Positions 41,875-54,184 of a DNA stretch of 64,000 nucleotides are shown here, piece after piece. The stretch is from the NCBI GenBank assembly GCA_011752475.1, contig CP048747.1, positions 124,001 through 188,000 on the forward strand, read 5' to 3'. Each line of letters starts with the position of its first letter. The first letter of the stretch is position 1. The notes under the pieces are model-generated. The model made no database searches and was not told the DNA's origin. It saw only the letters and a program-made list of their open reading frames with translations. A program made the translations under genes and the position numbers. The DNA comes from Buchnera aphidicola (Microlophium carnosum) (GTDB taxonomy: Bacteria; Pseudomonadota; Gammaproteobacteria; Enterobacterales; Enterobacteriaceae).

Positions 41875-43677
41875 ATGATAGATTTAATTCCAAAAGAAAA
41901 TTCATTTTTATTGAAAAAACAATCTGAAGAACAATCAATTAATTCAGTAATTAAAAATTTATTTAATATTTTTGGTGAAGAATTTTTTTTTCATCAGACT
42001 ACTTTGACTGGTTTTCCTGTTATTTGGATTAATAAGAAATTATTAACAGACGTAGTGAAATTTTTATGTAATATATCTCATCCTTATATTATGCTTTATG
42101 ATTTACATGGTGTAGATGAACGTGTGAGATTACATCGTGAAAATTTACCACAAGCTGATTTTTCGGTTTTTTATCATTTAATATCGATTGAACGTAATTC
42201 TGACATTATGATTAAAGTGCCATTATCAGAACATGATTTGATCGTGCCAACGTTGACTAGTATCTTTCCTAATGCCAATTGGTATGAACGTGAAACTTGG
42301 GATATGTTTGGTATTGTTTTTGATAAACATCCTAATTTGACTCGTATTATTATGCCTAGTACATGGAAGGGGCATCCATTAAGAAAAAATTATTCCGCAA
42401 GAGCTACTGAGTATGAACCTTTTTTCTTAGATGAACAGAAAGAAGATTTTGAAATGACAGGATTAAAATTTAAACCTGAGTTATGGGGTATGAAGCGTAA
42501 AAATGATAATGTAGAATTTATGTTTTTAAATTTAGGACCTAATCATCCCTCTGCGCATGGTGCTTTTAGAATTATTTTACAATTAGATGGCGAGAACATT
42601 GTAGATTGTGTTCCAGATATTGGATATCATCATCGTGGAGCTGAAAAAATGGCAGAACGTCAGTCATGGCATAGTTATATTCCATATACTGATCGAATTG
42701 AATATCTTGGTGGTTGTGTAAATGAACTTCCTTATATTTTAGCTGTAGAAAAATTAGCTAATATCTCAGTTCCAGAAAAAGCAGAAGTTATTAGAGTAAT
42801 GATGTCAGAATTATTTCGAATAAATAGTCATTTATTATATATTTCTACTTTTATTCAGGATGTAGGTTGTATGACCCCTGTTTTTTTTGCTTTCACTGAT
42901 CGTCAAAAAATATATGATTTAGTTGAAGCAATTACAGGTGCTCGCATGCATCCTGCTTGGTTTCGTATTGGTGGAGTAGCTAATGATTTACCATATGGTT
43001 GGAATATTTTATTAAAAGAATTTCTTGATTGGATGCCAAAACGATTGAAATATTATACAACCACTGCTCTAAAAAATAGTATCTTAATTAATCGGTCAAG
43101 GGGAATTGCTGAATATAATAAAAAAGAAGCATTAAAATGGGGCATTACTGGAGCAGGTTTACGTGCGACAGGATTAAATTTTGATGTGAGAAAATGGCGT
43201 CCGTATTCTGGATATCAAAACTATACTTTTGAAGTACCAATAGGTGGGGGAATAAGTGATTGTTATTCAAGAGTAATGATTAAAGTAGAAGAAATTTATC
43301 AAAGTCTTATTATTTTAAAACAATGTTTATATAATATGCCAAAAGGTCCTTTTAAATCTGAACATTCATTAACTACACCTCCTTCTAAAGAATATGTTTT
43401 GCAAAATATTGAAACTATGATTACTCATTTTTTACAAGTATCTTGGGGCCCAATTATTCCAGCGAATGAAAGTTTTCAGATGATTGAAGCAACTAAAGGG
43501 ATTAATAGTTATTATTTAATTAGTGATGGTGGTACGATGAGTTATCGTACAAGAATACGTACACCTAGCTTTCCACATTTACAACAAATACCCTCAGTAA
43601 TCCGTGGAAGTTTAATATCAGATTTAATTGTATACTTAGGCAGTATAGATTTTGTCATGTCTGACGTGGATAGATAA
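41875..43677 (+). CDS. nuoC: NADH-quinone oxidoreductase fused subunits C and D
   Basis: Fused NuoC (about 1-190) and NuoD (about 205-600), as in enterobacteria (nuoCD). 600 residues, same as E. coli. NuoC signature [20 protein letters not shown]; NuoD quinone-pocket region [13 protein letters not shown] and the C-terminal [13 protein letters not shown] are intact. Confidence 0.98.
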   Translation: MIDLIPKENSFLLKKQSEEQSINSVIKNLFNIFGEEFFFHQTTLTGFPVIWINKKLLTDVVKFLCNISHPYIMLYDLHGVDERVRLHRENLPQADFSVFYHLISIERNSDIMIKVPLSEHDLIVPTLTSIFPNANWYERETWDMFGIVFDKHPNLTRIIMPSTWKGHPLRKNYSARATEYEPFFLDEQKEDFEMTGLKFKPELWGMKRKNDNVEFMFLNLGPNHPSAHGAFRIILQLDGENIVDCVPDIGYHHRGAEKMAERQSWHSYIPYTDRIEYLGGCVNELPYILAVEKLANISVPEKAEVIRVMMSELFRINSHLLYISTFIQDVGCMTPVFFAFTDRQKIYDLVEAITGARMHPAWFRIGGVANDLPYGWNILLKEFLDWMPKRLKYYTTTALKNSILINRSRGIAEYNKKEALKWGITGAGLRATGLNFDVRKWRPYSGYQNYTFEVPIGGGISDCYSRVMIKVEEIYQSLIILKQCLYNMPKGPFKSEHSLTTPPSKEYVLQNIETMITHFLQVSWGPIIPANESFQMIEATKGINSYYLISDGGTMSYRTRIRTPSFPHLQQIPSVIRGSLISDLIVYLGSIDFVMSDVDR

Positions 43678-43679
43678 TT

Positions 43680-44188
43680 ATGTATAAAAAAAAAGTCAAA
43701 TTCGAGAAATTTCTATAAAATTTACATTAACTAATGAAGAAATAAGAGAAATAGAAAATCAAAAAAAATATTATGAAAATTTTCGTTCTATTTCGATAGA
43801 AGCATTAAAAATTGTTCAAAAAAAACGAGGCTGGATTTCCGATCAAGCCATTTATGCCATTGCTGAAATACTTCAAATTAACCCAAGTGATGTCGAAGGA
43901 GTGGCTACTTTTTATAGTCAAATTTTTCGTCAACCTGTTGGTCGTAATATTATTCGTTATTGCGATAGTGTAGTTTGTTTCTTAACTGGTTATAAAAAAA
44001 TTAAAACAGCTTTAGAAAATTATTTAAAAATAAAAATAGGAGAAACTACTAAAGATAATAGATTTACTTTGTTGCCAGTTTGTTGTTTAGGAAATTGTGA
44101 TAAAAGTCCAACAATTATGATTAATGAAGATACATATTCTTTTTTAACCCCAGAATCTATACCAAATTTGTTGGAATCATACAAATGA
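43680..44188 (+). pseudogene. nuoE: NADH-quinone oxidoreductase subunit E with a -1 frameshift in an A9 run (possibly still expressed)
   Basis: 24 kDa flavoprotein-arm subunit with a 2Fe-2S cluster. The downstream frame encodes [11 protein letters not shown]... through to the stop at 44186-44188 and covers the whole E. coli NuoE (166 residues), including [13 protein letters not shown], the cysteines of YCDSVVC and CCLGNCD. But that frame has no ATG, GTG or TTG before the conserved part; it meets a stop at 43685. The only good ATG (43680, MYKKK) is in another frame and runs into TAA at 43716. Both frames join at nine As (43686-43694): one extra A would give one 169-residue protein. A GTG at 43901 would give only 95 residues. 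Overlaps nuoF by ATGA. Alternatives are a non-ATG start, or an error in the sequence. Confidence 0.85.
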
Positions 44189-45519
44189 ATAAAATTTTAC
44201 GTGTTGCAGAGACGCATCCTTTAACTTGGCGGTTAAGAGATGATCAAAAAACTATTTGGATTAAAGAATATTGTAATAAAAATGGTTATGCAGCTTTAAA
44301 AAAAGCATTAAAAGATATGCTTCCAGAAGATGTTGTTAACATAGTAAAAAACTCTGGTTTGAAAGGAAGAGGGGGAGCAGGATTTTCTACTGGTTTAAAA
44401 TGGAGTTTAATGTCTCAAAATAAATCTCATATTACACAATGTTCTTATTTAGTATGTAATGCTGATGAAATGGAGCCTGGAACATATAAAGATAGATTAT
44501 TAATTGAAAAAATTCCTCATCAATTAATTGAAGGAATTATATTAGCATCATATGCATTAAATGTTTCTCGTGCCTATATTTTTTTAAGAGGAGAATACAT
44601 TCAAGCAGAATATATTTTAAAAAAATCTATACAAGAGGCAATAAATTTTGGTTATATTGGTATGAATATTTTAGAAAGTCAATTTAATTTTGAATTAGTT
44701 TTGCATACGGGAGCTGGACGTTATATTTGTGGAGAAGAGACAGCTTTAATTAATTCTTTAGAAGGTCGCAGAGCTAATCCTAGATCTAAACCACCATTTC
44801 CAGCAGTATTTGGTTTATGGGGAAAACCTACTTGTGTAAATAATGTTGAAACATTATCTAATGTTCCATCTATTATATTACATGGCGTCGATTGGTATAA
44901 AAATTTGTCGAAAAGTTCTGATACAGGAACTAAATTAATGGGTTTTTCAGGAAAAGTAAAAAAACCTGGTGTTTGGGAATTACCTTTTGGCATTACTGCT
45001 CGTGAGATTTTAGAAGATTATGCATGTGGCATGAAGTCTGGTTTTTCTTTAAAAGCTTGGCAGCCAGGTGGTGCAGGTACAGATTTTTTAATTGAAAAAC
45101 ATTTAGATTTACCCATGGATTTTAGTAGTATCAGTCAAGCTGGTAGTCGTTTAGGTACTGCTCTTGCTATGGCTGTTGACAATAAAACTAATATGGTTTC
45201 TCTTGTATATAATATAGAGAAATTTTTTGCTCGAGAATCATGTGGTTTATGTACTCCATGTAGAGATGGATTGCCATGGATTGTAAAAATATTAAAAAGT
45301 TTAGAACAAAATCAAGGATATAAAAATGATATACAAAATCTAGAACGATTATGTTCTCATTTAAGTCCGGGAAAAACATTTTGTGCTCATGCACCAGGAG
45401 CGATAGAACCGTTACAAAGTGCCATTAAATATTTTCGATCTGAATTTGAATCTGGAATTAATGTAAATAAAGTAAGTTCGAATAAAACAATTATTGGAAT
45501 TCAATCTAATAATATTTAG
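44185..45519 (+). CDS. nuoF: NADH-quinone oxidoreductase subunit F
   Basis: NADH- and FMN-binding subunit with cluster N3. 444 residues (E. coli 445). NADH/FMN site [13 protein letters not shown] and [19 protein letters not shown]; cluster ligands in [12 protein letters not shown] and a later cysteine in [10 protein letters not shown]. Start overlaps the nuoE stop in ATGA, so translation is coupled to nuoE. Confidence 0.98.
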   Translation: MNKILRVAETHPLTWRLRDDQKTIWIKEYCNKNGYAALKKALKDMLPEDVVNIVKNSGLKGRGGAGFSTGLKWSLMSQNKSHITQCSYLVCNADEMEPGTYKDRLLIEKIPHQLIEGIILASYALNVSRAYIFLRGEYIQAEYILKKSIQEAINFGYIGMNILESQFNFELVLHTGAGRYICGEETALINSLEGRRANPRSKPPFPAVFGLWGKPTCVNNVETLSNVPSIILHGVDWYKNLSKSSDTGTKLMGFSGKVKKPGVWELPFGITAREILEDYACGMKSGFSLKAWQPGGAGTDFLIEKHLDLPMDFSSISQAGSRLGTALAMAVDNKTNMVSLVYNIEKFFARESCGLCTPCRDGLPWIVKILKSLEQNQGYKNDIQNLERLCSHLSPGKTFCAHAPGAIEPLQSAIKYFRSEFESGINVNKVSSNKTIIGIQSNNI

Positions 45520-45600
45520 TTTAATATTGAAATTATTATAGAAAATATTTATTTTGAAATAAATTTATTTAAAAATAGAAGTTTTTGGAATTATTCTCTT

Positions 45601-48336
45601 ATGGCTAAAATTTATATAGATCGTAAAATTTACAATGTTAATAAATCAGACAATTTATTGCAGGCGTGTTTATCAGCAGGGGTTAATATTCCTTATTTTT
45701 GTTGGCATCCTTTATTGGGAAGTGTAGGAGCATGTCGTCAATGTGCAGTGACACAGTATAATAGTTTTGAAGATCGTAAAGGTCGATTAATCATGTCTTG
45801 CATGACTCCTGTAACTGATGGAGCTATAATTTCTATTAAGAGTACTGAATCAGAGATTTTTAGAAGTTCTATCATTGAACTATTATTAACAAATCATCCA
45901 CATGATTGTCCAGTATGTGAAGAGGGCGGTCATTGTCATTTACAAGATATGACTGTAATGACAAAACATAGTATACGGAATTATAGATTTAAAAAAAGAA
46001 CACATAAAAATCAATATCTAGGTTCTTTTATTAAACATGAAATGAATCGATGTATTGCATGCTATCGTTGTGTTCGATACTATAATGATTATGCAGATGG
46101 TATTGATTTTGGAGTTTATGGTGCTAATAACAATGTTTACTTTGGTCGTGTAGAAGATGGTGTCTTAGAAAGCGAACATTCAGGTAATTTAATAGAATTA
46201 TGTCCTACTGGTGTATTTACTGATAAAACTCATTCTAAAAAATATAATCGTAAATGGGATATGCAATATGCTCCAGGAATATGTCAGAATTGTAGTGTTG
46301 GATGTAATATTAGTATTGGTGAACGTTATGGTGAAATACGTCGTATAGAAAATAGATATCATGAAAATATCAATCATTATTTACTTTGTGATCTTGGTCG
46401 TTTTGGGTATTTACATACTAATTTAAATACACGTCCTAAAAAGCCTACCTATATTAATAATAGTAATAATTTAACTATATTAAATTTTGATGAAGCTATC
46501 AAAATTGGAGTTGATTTTTTTAAAAAATATAATCGTATAATTGGAGTGGGTTCAACTCGATCAAGTATAGAAAACAATTTTGCATTGCAAGAATTAGTAG
46601 GAAAAGAGAATTTTTCTAATGGAATGTCTACAAAAGAACAGGCATGTATTAGATTAATTTTAGAATTTTTAAAAAATAACTATATATATACTCCAACATT
46701 AAAAGAAATTGAAAGTTATGATGTAATTTTAGTTTTAGGAGAAGATTTAACACATACTTCTCCTCGCGTCGCTTTAGCTGTTCGTCAAGCAGTTAAGAAT
46801 AAGGCAAAAGAAATAACAAAGTTACATGGAATACCAGAATGGAATGTTTCCTCTAATATTCATATTGCAGAAAAGTTCAAAAATTCTTTGTATATTATGC
46901 ATACACATGAAAGTAAATTAGATGATATTGCTGAATGGTGTTATTTTGCATCGATTGAAAAACAAGTATATTTTGCATCTGCTATTGCTTGTGCAATAGA
47001 TAATAGTCTACCAAAAGTTTTAAATTTAAATTCTATATTAAAAGAAAAAGCATTATTAATTGCTAATCGATTAATTTCATCTAAAAAAACATTAATTATT
47101 TCAGGTTCTCATTCCTTTAGCAGTTCTACTATACAAGCATCTATAAATATAGCTAAAGCTATTAAAATTTATACTCCTAATCATCATGTTGGTGTTACTT
47201 TTTTAACATCTACTTCTAATTCTCTAGGTTTAGAACTACTTGGAGGTATGTCTATAGAGTGTGCGTTAAATGAAATTAAAAAAGAAACAGCAGATGCTGT
47301 AATTTTTATGGAATACGATTTATATCGTTTTATGTCTCAATACGACTGCGATCATTTTTTTAAAAATAAAAAAAATATAATTACTATAGATCATCAGTAT
47401 ACAGATACCTACAAAAAATCTGGGTTATCTTTTCCTTCAACAAATTTTACTGAAAGTTCTGGAACAGTAATAAATTTTGAAGGCAGGGCACAACGTTTTT
47501 TTCAAGTTTATGATCCTAATTTTTATGATAAAAGTAATTGTCTTTTTGATAGTTGGAAATGGTTACATTTTATTAAATCAAAAATTGATAATAAAGAAGT
47601 ATGTTGGTTTAATTTAGATGATGTAGTAGATTCTTATTCTAAAAAATATTCAATTTTCAAGCAAATAAAAATAAAAGAATTAAATTCTAATTTTCGCGTA
47701 CATGGTCAAAAAATTGCTCGTTCTCCTATTCGTTCTAGTGGCAGAACAGCTTTACGTGCTGATATTAATGTTCATGAACCTTGTCAGCCCAAGGATGTTA
47801 ATAGTATGTTTGCGTTTTCTATGGAAGGATATAATCAACCCAACGCGTCTATATCTCATATTCCCTTTGCTTGGTTTCCTGGATGGAATTCACCTCAAGC
47901 ATGGAATAAATTTCAAAAAGAAGTAGGAAAGAATTTAATATCTGGTGATTCAGGCATACATATCTTTAAAAAAAATAAAAGTAAAGTAGATGTTTATGAA
48001 AAGTTAATTTCAAATAATTCCATAAAAGAAAACTACTGGAATATAATTCCTTATTATCATCTTTTTGGGAATGAAGAATTAACTCAATATTCTCTTACTA
48101 TACAAGAAAATATTCCTTTGGAATATGCCTTAATCAGTCTAAAAGACAGCCTTAAGTTAGGGCTAAAAAAACATTCTATAGTAGAATTTAATTGTTTAAA
48201 TACAGATTATCGTTTAACAATACAATTATCAAAATATTTAAATGAAAAACAGATAGGTTTACCGATTGGAAGAAAAGGTTTTCCCATTGCACTCGTTGGT
48301 AAAAAAATTAAATTTTTACAGGAATTCATTAAATGA
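45601..48336 (+). CDS. nuoG: NADH-quinone oxidoreductase subunit G
   Basis: Largest peripheral subunit with several Fe-S clusters. 911 residues (E. coli 908-910). N-terminal 2Fe-2S motif [18 protein letters not shown], His-ligated cluster region [14 protein letters not shown], 4Fe-4S ligands [10 protein letters not shown] and CPTGVF, and the extra N7 cluster motif [10 protein letters not shown] with [10 protein letters not shown], followed by the molybdopterin-oxidoreductase-like domain. Stop overlaps nuoH in ATGA. Confidence 0.98.
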   Translation: MAKIYIDRKIYNVNKSDNLLQACLSAGVNIPYFCWHPLLGSVGACRQCAVTQYNSFEDRKGRLIMSCMTPVTDGAIISIKSTESEIFRSSIIELLLTNHPHDCPVCEEGGHCHLQDMTVMTKHSIRNYRFKKRTHKNQYLGSFIKHEMNRCIACYRCVRYYNDYADGIDFGVYGANNNVYFGRVEDGVLESEHSGNLIELCPTGVFTDKTHSKKYNRKWDMQYAPGICQNCSVGCNISIGERYGEIRRIENRYHENINHYLLCDLGRFGYLHTNLNTRPKKPTYINNSNNLTILNFDEAIKIGVDFFKKYNRIIGVGSTRSSIENNFALQELVGKENFSNGMSTKEQACIRLILEFLKNNYIYTPTLKEIESYDVILVLGEDLTHTSPRVALAVRQAVKNKAKEITKLHGIPEWNVSSNIHIAEKFKNSLYIMHTHESKLDDIAEWCYFASIEKQVYFASAIACAIDNSLPKVLNLNSILKEKALLIANRLISSKKTLIISGSHSFSSSTIQASINIAKAIKIYTPNHHVGVTFLTSTSNSLGLELLGGMSIECALNEIKKETADAVIFMEYDLYRFMSQYDCDHFFKNKKNIITIDHQYTDTYKKSGLSFPSTNFTESSGTVINFEGRAQRFFQVYDPNFYDKSNCLFDSWKWLHFIKSKIDNKEVCWFNLDDVVDSYSKKYSIFKQIKIKELNSNFRVHGQKIARSPIRSSGRTALRADINVHEPCQPKDVNSMFAFSMEGYNQPNASISHIPFAWFPGWNSPQAWNKFQKEVGKNLISGDSGIHIFKKNKSKVDVYEKLISNNSIKENYWNIIPYYHLFGNEELTQYSLTIQENIPLEYALISLKDSLKLGLKKHSIVEFNCLNTDYRLTIQLSKYLNEKQIGLPIGRKGFPIALVGKKIKFLQEFIK

Positions 48337-49301
48337 TTTGGTTAGATATCAATATTATTAAAATAATTTTTTGTTTTTTAAAAGTTATTTTTATTTTATT
48401 TTTAACGGTTTTTTCTGGTGCTATGTTAAGTGTAATTGAACGAAGATTATTAGCTTTTTTCCAAAATAGACATGGACCGAATCGAGTTGGTTGGATGGGT
48501 AGTTTACAATTATGTGCTGATATGATTAAAATTTTTTTTAAAGAAGATTGGGTTCCGCCCTTTAGTAGAAAATTTATTTTCATCTTATCACCAGTAATAG
48601 CTTTTACTTCTTTATTATGTGTTATTCCAATTATTCCTTTTACTCCTCATTTTGTTATTATTAACTTAAATATAGGAATTTTATTTTTTTTAATGATGGC
48701 TAGTTTATCTGTTTATGCTGTTTTATTTGCTGGTTGGTCTAGTAATAATAAGTATGCGTTGTTAGGAGCTATGCGTGCATGTGTTCAAACATTAAGTTAT
48801 GAAGTATTTTTAGGTTTATCACTGATGGGTGTAGTAGCTCAATCGGGTTCTTTTAAAATATTTGATATTATAAATAGTCAAAAATATATGTGGAATATTT
48901 TCCCGCAGTTTTTTGGTTTTTTAACATTTTTTATAGCAGGTTTAGCAGTTTGTCACAGACATCCTTTCGATCAACCTGAATCTGAACAAGAATTAGCTGA
49001 TGGTTATCATATTGAATATTCCGGGATGAAATTTGGTTTATTTTTTATTGGTGAATATATTTCTATTATCACAATTTCATTATTAATGGTAACAATTTTT
49101 TTTGGTGGTTGGTATGGACCTTGGTTTCCTGGATTTATTTGGTTTTTTTTAAAAACTATTTTCTTTATTTTTATTTTCATTTTGATTCGAGCATCTTTAC
49201 CAAGACCACGATATGATCAAGTTTTATTATTTGGATGGAAATTTTGTTTACCATTAACATTATTTAATTTATTTTTAACTGCTTTTTTTATTTTATTATA
49301 A
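48333..49301 (+). CDS. nuoH: NADH-quinone oxidoreductase subunit H
   Basis: Membrane subunit forming the quinone chamber with B and D. 322 residues (E. coli 325), eight hydrophobic helices. The quinone-site loop [20 protein letters not shown] and the N-terminal [18 protein letters not shown] are intact. Confidence 0.98.
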   Translation: MIWLDINIIKIIFCFLKVIFILFLTVFSGAMLSVIERRLLAFFQNRHGPNRVGWMGSLQLCADMIKIFFKEDWVPPFSRKFIFILSPVIAFTSLLCVIPIIPFTPHFVIINLNIGILFFLMMASLSVYAVLFAGWSSNNKYALLGAMRACVQTLSYEVFLGLSLMGVVAQSGSFKIFDIINSQKYMWNIFPQFFGFLTFFIAGLAVCHRHPFDQPESEQELADGYHIEYSGMKFGLFFIGEYISIITISLLMVTIFFGGWYGPWFPGFIWFFLKTIFFIFIFILIRASLPRPRYDQVLLFGWKFCLPLTLFNLFLTAFFILL

Positions 49302-49325
49302 ATGTCACAAGGGATTTTTTTATTT

Positions 49326-49868
49326 ATGATGTTAAAAAATATTATTATTGGATTTTTTACACAAATAAGAAGTATTTTAATGATTGGTTTAAATATTTTT
49401 TCTAAACCTGAAACTAAATTATATCCAGAAGAAAAAGTATACCTAGCTCCTCGTTATCGAGGTCGTATTATATTGACTCGTAATATAGATGGAGAAGAAC
49501 GTTGTGTTGCTTGTAATTTATGTGCTGCAGTTTGTCCAGTTGATTGCATTTCTTTACAAAAATCTGAAAAAACTAATGGCCGTTGGTATCCAGAATTTTT
49601 TAGAATTAATTTTTCTCGTTGTATCTTTTGTGGTTTATGTGAAGAAGCGTGTCCTACAGCAGCAATACAATTAACTCCTGATTTTGAATTGTCTGATTTT
49701 AAAAGAAAAGATTTAGTATATGAAAAAAAAGATTTATTAATTTCAGGTCCTGGTAAATATCCAAATTATGATTTTTATGATTTTTCTGGTGTAGCTATAC
49801 AAGGAAAGAAAATAGGTTATTTAGATACCGAATATAAGCCTGTCAACGTAAAAGATTTATTGCCATAA
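49326..49868 (+). CDS. nuoI: NADH-quinone oxidoreductase subunit I
   Basis: Carries two 4Fe-4S clusters leading to N2. The ATG at 49326 ([13 protein letters not shown]) gives 180 residues, same as E. coli; an in-frame ATG at 49302 right after nuoH would add eight. Both CxxCxxCxxxCP motifs are present: [12 protein letters not shown] and [12 protein letters not shown]. Confidence 0.96.
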   Translation: MMLKNIIIGFFTQIRSILMIGLNIFSKPETKLYPEEKVYLAPRYRGRIILTRNIDGEERCVACNLCAAVCPVDCISLQKSEKTNGRWYPEFFRINFSRCIFCGLCEEACPTAAIQLTPDFELSDFKRKDLVYEKKDLLISGPGKYPNYDFYDFSGVAIQGKKIGYLDTEYKPVNVKDLLP

Positions 49869-49878
49869 GGAGGTCTTT

Positions 49879-50394
49879 ATGGAATTTGTTTTTTATATAT
49901 CTTCATTTGTAGCAGTTATTTCTACTTTTTTTGTAATTATCCAAAAAAATGCAGTATATTCTTTGTTGTACTTGATTATTTCTCTTTTATCAATATCTGG
50001 TGTTTTTTTTTCATTTGGTGCTTTTTTTGCCGGTGCTTTAGAAGTGATTGTTTACGCTGGAGCTATTATAGTACTATTTGTTTTTGTTATTATGATGCTT
50101 AATATCGATAATACAAATGATCTACAAGAAAAAAAATATTTAAAACCTGCTTTTTGGATTGGACCTAGTCTTTTATCATTTATATTACTTTTATCTATGA
50201 CTTATGCAATATTTTTTTTAAAGGAAAAAAAAATAGACGGATTATTGATTGATGCGAAAATAGTAGGTATCAATCTATTTGGTCCTTATATGCTCTTAGT
50301 GGAATTATCTTCTATTCTTTTATTATCTGCTTTAATTGTTGTTTTTCATATTGGTACAGAAAAGAAACATATAAATAAAAATAAAGTTTCGTAG
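49879..50394 (+). CDS. nuoJ: NADH-quinone oxidoreductase subunit J
   Basis: Membrane subunit with five helices, next to the E-channel. 171 residues (E. coli 184). The pi-bulge helix region EVIVYAGAIIVLFVFVIMML is conserved. A near-perfect AAGGAGG overlaps the nuoI stop and precedes the ATG. Confidence 0.97.
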   Translation: MEFVFYISSFVAVISTFFVIIQKNAVYSLLYLIISLLSISGVFFSFGAFFAGALEVIVYAGAIIVLFVFVIMMLNIDNTNDLQEKKYLKPAFWIGPSLLSFILLLSMTYAIFFLKEKKIDGLLIDAKIVGINLFGPYMLLVELSSILLLSALIVVFHIGTEKKHINKNKVS

Positions 50395-50424
50395 TTAATT
50401 GATGTTTGTTAAAGGTGATAATTC

Positions 50425-50727
50425 ATGATTTCTTTATTTCACGGATTATTTCTATCATTAATATTATTTATTTTAGGTTTAACATCTTTAATTGTTCGAC
50501 GTAATATATTATTTATATTAATTAGTTTAGAAATAATGATGAATGCTGCTGGATTAGCGTTGATAGTAGTTGGTAGTTACTGGAATCAAGTCGATGGTCA
50601 AATAATGTATATATTTGCTATTACTTTAGCAGCATCAGAAGCTAGTATAGCCTTAGCATTATTACTTCAACTGTATAGGAATAAGAAAACATTAAACATT
50701 GATATTTTAAGTGAGATGAATGGATGA
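50425..50727 (+). CDS. nuoK: NADH-quinone oxidoreductase subunit K
   Basis: MrpC-like membrane subunit, 100 residues as in E. coli, three helices; the two conserved membrane glutamates are in ISLEIMMNA and [13 protein letters not shown]. Stop overlaps nuoL in ATGA. Confidence 0.98.
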   Translation: MISLFHGLFLSLILFILGLTSLIVRRNILFILISLEIMMNAAGLALIVVGSYWNQVDGQIMYIFAITLAASEASIALALLLQLYRNKKTLNIDILSEMNG

Positions 50728-52559
50728 ATATTATTTTTTTTATAACTTTATTTCCATTAATCGGATTTTTATCTTTATCTTTTATGCAAGGTGTAATTTC
50801 CAGAAAAATTACATCAAATATAGGTGTATTTTCTATATTGATATCATTTATCATAACTTGTATTTATGGAACAAGCATTATTAAAAATAATGATCAAGTT
50901 TTTACGCAAATATTATGGAGATGGTTATCTATTAGTGAGTGCAATATTGATTTTAGTCTTCTTTTAGATGGACTATCTTTAAGTATGTTATTTGTAATCA
51001 CAGGTGTCGGGTTATTAATACATATTTTTTCTTCTTGGTATATGAAAAATAAAGAAGGTTACTCGCGTTTTTTTGCATATACTAATTTATTTATAGCAAG
51101 CATGTCAGTTTTAGTGCTTGCTGATAATTTTTTATTTATGTATTTAGGATGGGAAGGAGTGAGTGTATGTTCTTATTTATTAATTGGTTTTTATTATACT
51201 GATCTGAATAATAATCGTTGTGCTTTTAAAGCTTTTATTTTAACTCGTATTTCTGATGTTTTTTTAATAATTGCAATATTTTTAATATACAGAGAATTTC
51301 ATACCTTGAATTTTCAAGAAATTAAATTTTTATCTACTTTTTCGAATATAGAAAATAATTATAATATAAATTATATTACACTTTTTTTATTATTAGGTAC
51401 GCTTGGAAAATCTGCTCAGTTGCCTTTGCAAAATTGGTTATCTGATGCAATGGTTGGTCCAAGTCCTGTTTCAGCTTTAATACACGCAGCTACTATGGTA
51501 ACAGCAGGTGTTTATTTAATAGCGAGGACACATTTTTTATTTTTATTAACTCCTAATATACTATATCTTGTAGGACTTATTGGTATATTAACAATACTAC
51601 TTTCTAGTTTTTCTGCTTTAGTGCAAAATGATATAAAACGTATTTTAGCTTATTCTACAATGAGTCAAATAGGGTATATGTTTTTAGCATTAGGAGTGAA
51701 AGCATGGAGTGCAGCCATTACACATTTGATCATACATGCAATTTTTAAAGCGTTATTATTTCTATCTGCAGGTTCATTAATTTTATCATGTAAAAATGAA
51801 AAAAATATATTTAAAATGGGTGGTTTACGTAAAAAACTACCATTTTTATATATTAATTTTATAGTAGGAGGCGCATCTTTAGTTTCCTTTCCTTTGGTTA
51901 CAGCAGGATTTTATAGTAAAGGAAATATTTTATTTAGTGTTTTACAAAGTGGTCATATTTATTTTTTTCTAATTGCTTTATTTTGTTCTTTTTTAACAGT
52001 TCTTTATACATTTAGAATGATTTTTGTTGTTTTTCATGGAAAAAATATTCATACAGTTACCTCATCTGCAAATTTAGTACATAATATTCCATTATTTATT
52101 CTTTTATTTTTTTCTACTATATTTGGTGCATATATATCGCCTCCATTGTTACATGTATTTCCTTTATTTTATTTATTAACAGATAATAAATTAATATTTG
52201 AAATAATATGCAGTATATTATCTATCTCTGGGATATATTTCTCGTATTATTTATGGATTAAAAATTTACATTTTCTTGATAAATTTTTTACATGTAAATT
52301 AATAAGATATATATATTATTTTTTCTTAAAAGGATGGGGTTTTGACTGGTTTTACAATATTTCTTTTATAAATTTTTATTTATATATATCTAAAATATTA
52401 TCTTCTGATCCGTTTAATAAAATTATTAATTATTTTTTAAAAATTATTCAGACGTGTAATTTTTATTTGTTAAAAACTAACAATGGTTATATAAGATGGT
52501 ATGTAGCTTCAATGGTATTAGGTATTAATTTGATTTTTATACTCATATTATTTTATTAA
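50724..52559 (+). CDS. nuoL: NADH-quinone oxidoreductase subunit L
   Basis: Distal antiporter-like proton-pumping subunit with the long lateral helix. 611 residues (E. coli 613). Key charged stretches: [36 protein letters not shown] and [13 protein letters not shown]. The C-terminal part is more divergent and rich in aromatic residues. Confidence 0.98.
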   Translation: MNIIFFITLFPLIGFLSLSFMQGVISRKITSNIGVFSILISFIITCIYGTSIIKNNDQVFTQILWRWLSISECNIDFSLLLDGLSLSMLFVITGVGLLIHIFSSWYMKNKEGYSRFFAYTNLFIASMSVLVLADNFLFMYLGWEGVSVCSYLLIGFYYTDLNNNRCAFKAFILTRISDVFLIIAIFLIYREFHTLNFQEIKFLSTFSNIENNYNINYITLFLLLGTLGKSAQLPLQNWLSDAMVGPSPVSALIHAATMVTAGVYLIARTHFLFLLTPNILYLVGLIGILTILLSSFSALVQNDIKRILAYSTMSQIGYMFLALGVKAWSAAITHLIIHAIFKALLFLSAGSLILSCKNEKNIFKMGGLRKKLPFLYINFIVGGASLVSFPLVTAGFYSKGNILFSVLQSGHIYFFLIALFCSFLTVLYTFRMIFVVFHGKNIHTVTSSANLVHNIPLFILLFFSTIFGAYISPPLLHVFPLFYLLTDNKLIFEIICSILSISGIYFSYYLWIKNLHFLDKFFTCKLIRYIYYFFLKGWGFDWFYNISFINFYLYISKILSSDPFNKIINYFLKIIQTCNFYLLKTNNGYIRWYVASMVLGINLIFILILFY

Positions 52560-52660
52560 TTTAAAATAGTTTTTTTCGTTAATCAACTTATATTTTTCTA
52601 ACAATAAAAAATCATTCCATTAATTAAATAGTTATAGTGAATAATAGGAATATACGTGTA

Positions 52661-54178
52661 ATGTTACTTTCTTTGTTAATTATCATTCCATTTTTTAGTG
52701 GTTTGTTTTCTTTTTTGTCTTATAGATTGCATGCAAATTTACCTCGTTGGATTGCATTATCAGGAATAATTTTAACTCTATTGATGATAATGCAAATATT
52801 TTTTCAAGAGCACTATAATTTTTTTCAAATAGAACATTATCCTCATTGGGATCGTCAATTAATTTTACCTTGGATATCAAGATTTGGAATTGAATTTAAT
52901 ATTGCAATCGATGGTTTTTCTATCATAATGCTTATTTTTTCTTCTTTTTTATCTATAATAGCAGTGTTATGTTCATGGAATGAAATTAAAAAAAACCAAG
53001 GATTTTTTTATTTTAATTTTATGTTTGTTTTGACTGGAATTATTGGTGTTTTTATTTCTTTTGATCTTTTTTTATTTTTTTGTTTTTGGGAAATAATGTT
53101 ATTTCCAATGTATTTTTTAATTTCGTTATGGAGTAATCAAACTGAAAACAAGCAAAATATTCTTGCAGCTAATAAATTTTTTTTATATGGACAAACTTCT
53201 GGTTTAATATTGTTATCATCTATTTTATTACTAGTTTTCAGTTATTATCAAAGCACTAATTTATTAACTTTTAATTATAATTTATTACTTAATACACCAA
53301 TTAATAGATATATAGAATATATAGTCATGATAGGTTTTTTCTTATCGTTTGCTATAAAAATGCCTATTGTTCCATTTCATGGATGGTTGCCAGATGTACA
53401 TTCTCAATCAGTTTCTTGTGGTACAGTAGAAATTATTGGTGTTTTATTAAAAACTGCTCCTTATGCTCTTTTACGATATAATTTAGCTTTATTCCCTTAT
53501 TCAACAGAAAAATTTTCTTTAATTGCTATTTTTTTGGGTATTTTAAGTATATTTTATGGGGCTTGGCTTGCTTTTTCTCAAAAAAATATCAAACGATTAA
53601 TTGCATATTCTTCTATTTCTCATATGGGTTTAATTTTAATAGCTATTTATAGTAATAATGAAATAGCAATGCAAGGAGTAGTTATTCAAATTTTGTCAAA
53701 TAGTTTAACTAGTTCTGCTTTATGCATTTTATCCGGTCAACTTTATAAACGTTTTAAAACTCAAAATATGAATGAAATGGGAGGTTTGTGGTCTTGTATT
53801 TATTGGATTCCAGGTTTTTCTTTGTTTTTTTCTCTTGCAAATTTAGGCATTCCTGGAACAGGGAATTTTATTGGTGAATTTTTAATTTTGTCTGGTTTGT
53901 TTCAATCTTTTCCATTTATATCTATATTAGCAACGATAGGTATTATTTTTTCTTCTATTTATTCTTTAAATATTATTCAAAGAATTTTTTATGGTCCATG
54001 TAAAAAAAATTGTTCAATGTTTTTTATAAATAGACAAGAATTATTTATAACAATAGCATTGATCTTTATGTTAGTTTTTTTAGGTTTAAACCCGCAGAAA
54101 GTTATAAATACTTCATATAATTCTATACACAATATTCAAAAAAAATTTAATAATTCTATTCTAAAGATAAGGTTGTAA
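52661..54178 (+). CDS. nuoM: NADH-quinone oxidoreductase subunit M
   Basis: Antiporter-like proton-pumping subunit. The ATG at 52661 (MLLSLLIIIPF) matches the E. coli N-terminus (MLLPWLILIPF) and gives 505 residues (E. coli 509); a GTG at 52637 is the alternative start. Conserved FFCFWEIMLFPMYF and AIKMPIVPFHGWLPDVHSQ with the membrane glutamate and lysine. The 100 bp gap before it is A+T rich with no feature seen. Confidence 0.96.
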   Translation: MLLSLLIIIPFFSGLFSFLSYRLHANLPRWIALSGIILTLLMIMQIFFQEHYNFFQIEHYPHWDRQLILPWISRFGIEFNIAIDGFSIIMLIFSSFLSIIAVLCSWNEIKKNQGFFYFNFMFVLTGIIGVFISFDLFLFFCFWEIMLFPMYFLISLWSNQTENKQNILAANKFFLYGQTSGLILLSSILLLVFSYYQSTNLLTFNYNLLLNTPINRYIEYIVMIGFFLSFAIKMPIVPFHGWLPDVHSQSVSCGTVEIIGVLLKTAPYALLRYNLALFPYSTEKFSLIAIFLGILSIFYGAWLAFSQKNIKRLIAYSSISHMGLILIAIYSNNEIAMQGVVIQILSNSLTSSALCILSGQLYKRFKTQNMNEMGGLWSCIYWIPGFSLFFSLANLGIPGTGNFIGEFLILSGLFQSFPFISILATIGIIFSSIYSLNIIQRIFYGPCKKNCSMFFINRQELFITIALIFMLVFLGLNPQKVINTSYNSIHNIQKKFNNSILKIRL

Positions 54179-54184
54179 TTAGTA

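Noticed and set aside
41875..43677. nuoC-nuoD fusion as a novelty
   Set aside because: The fused form is standard in enterobacteria.
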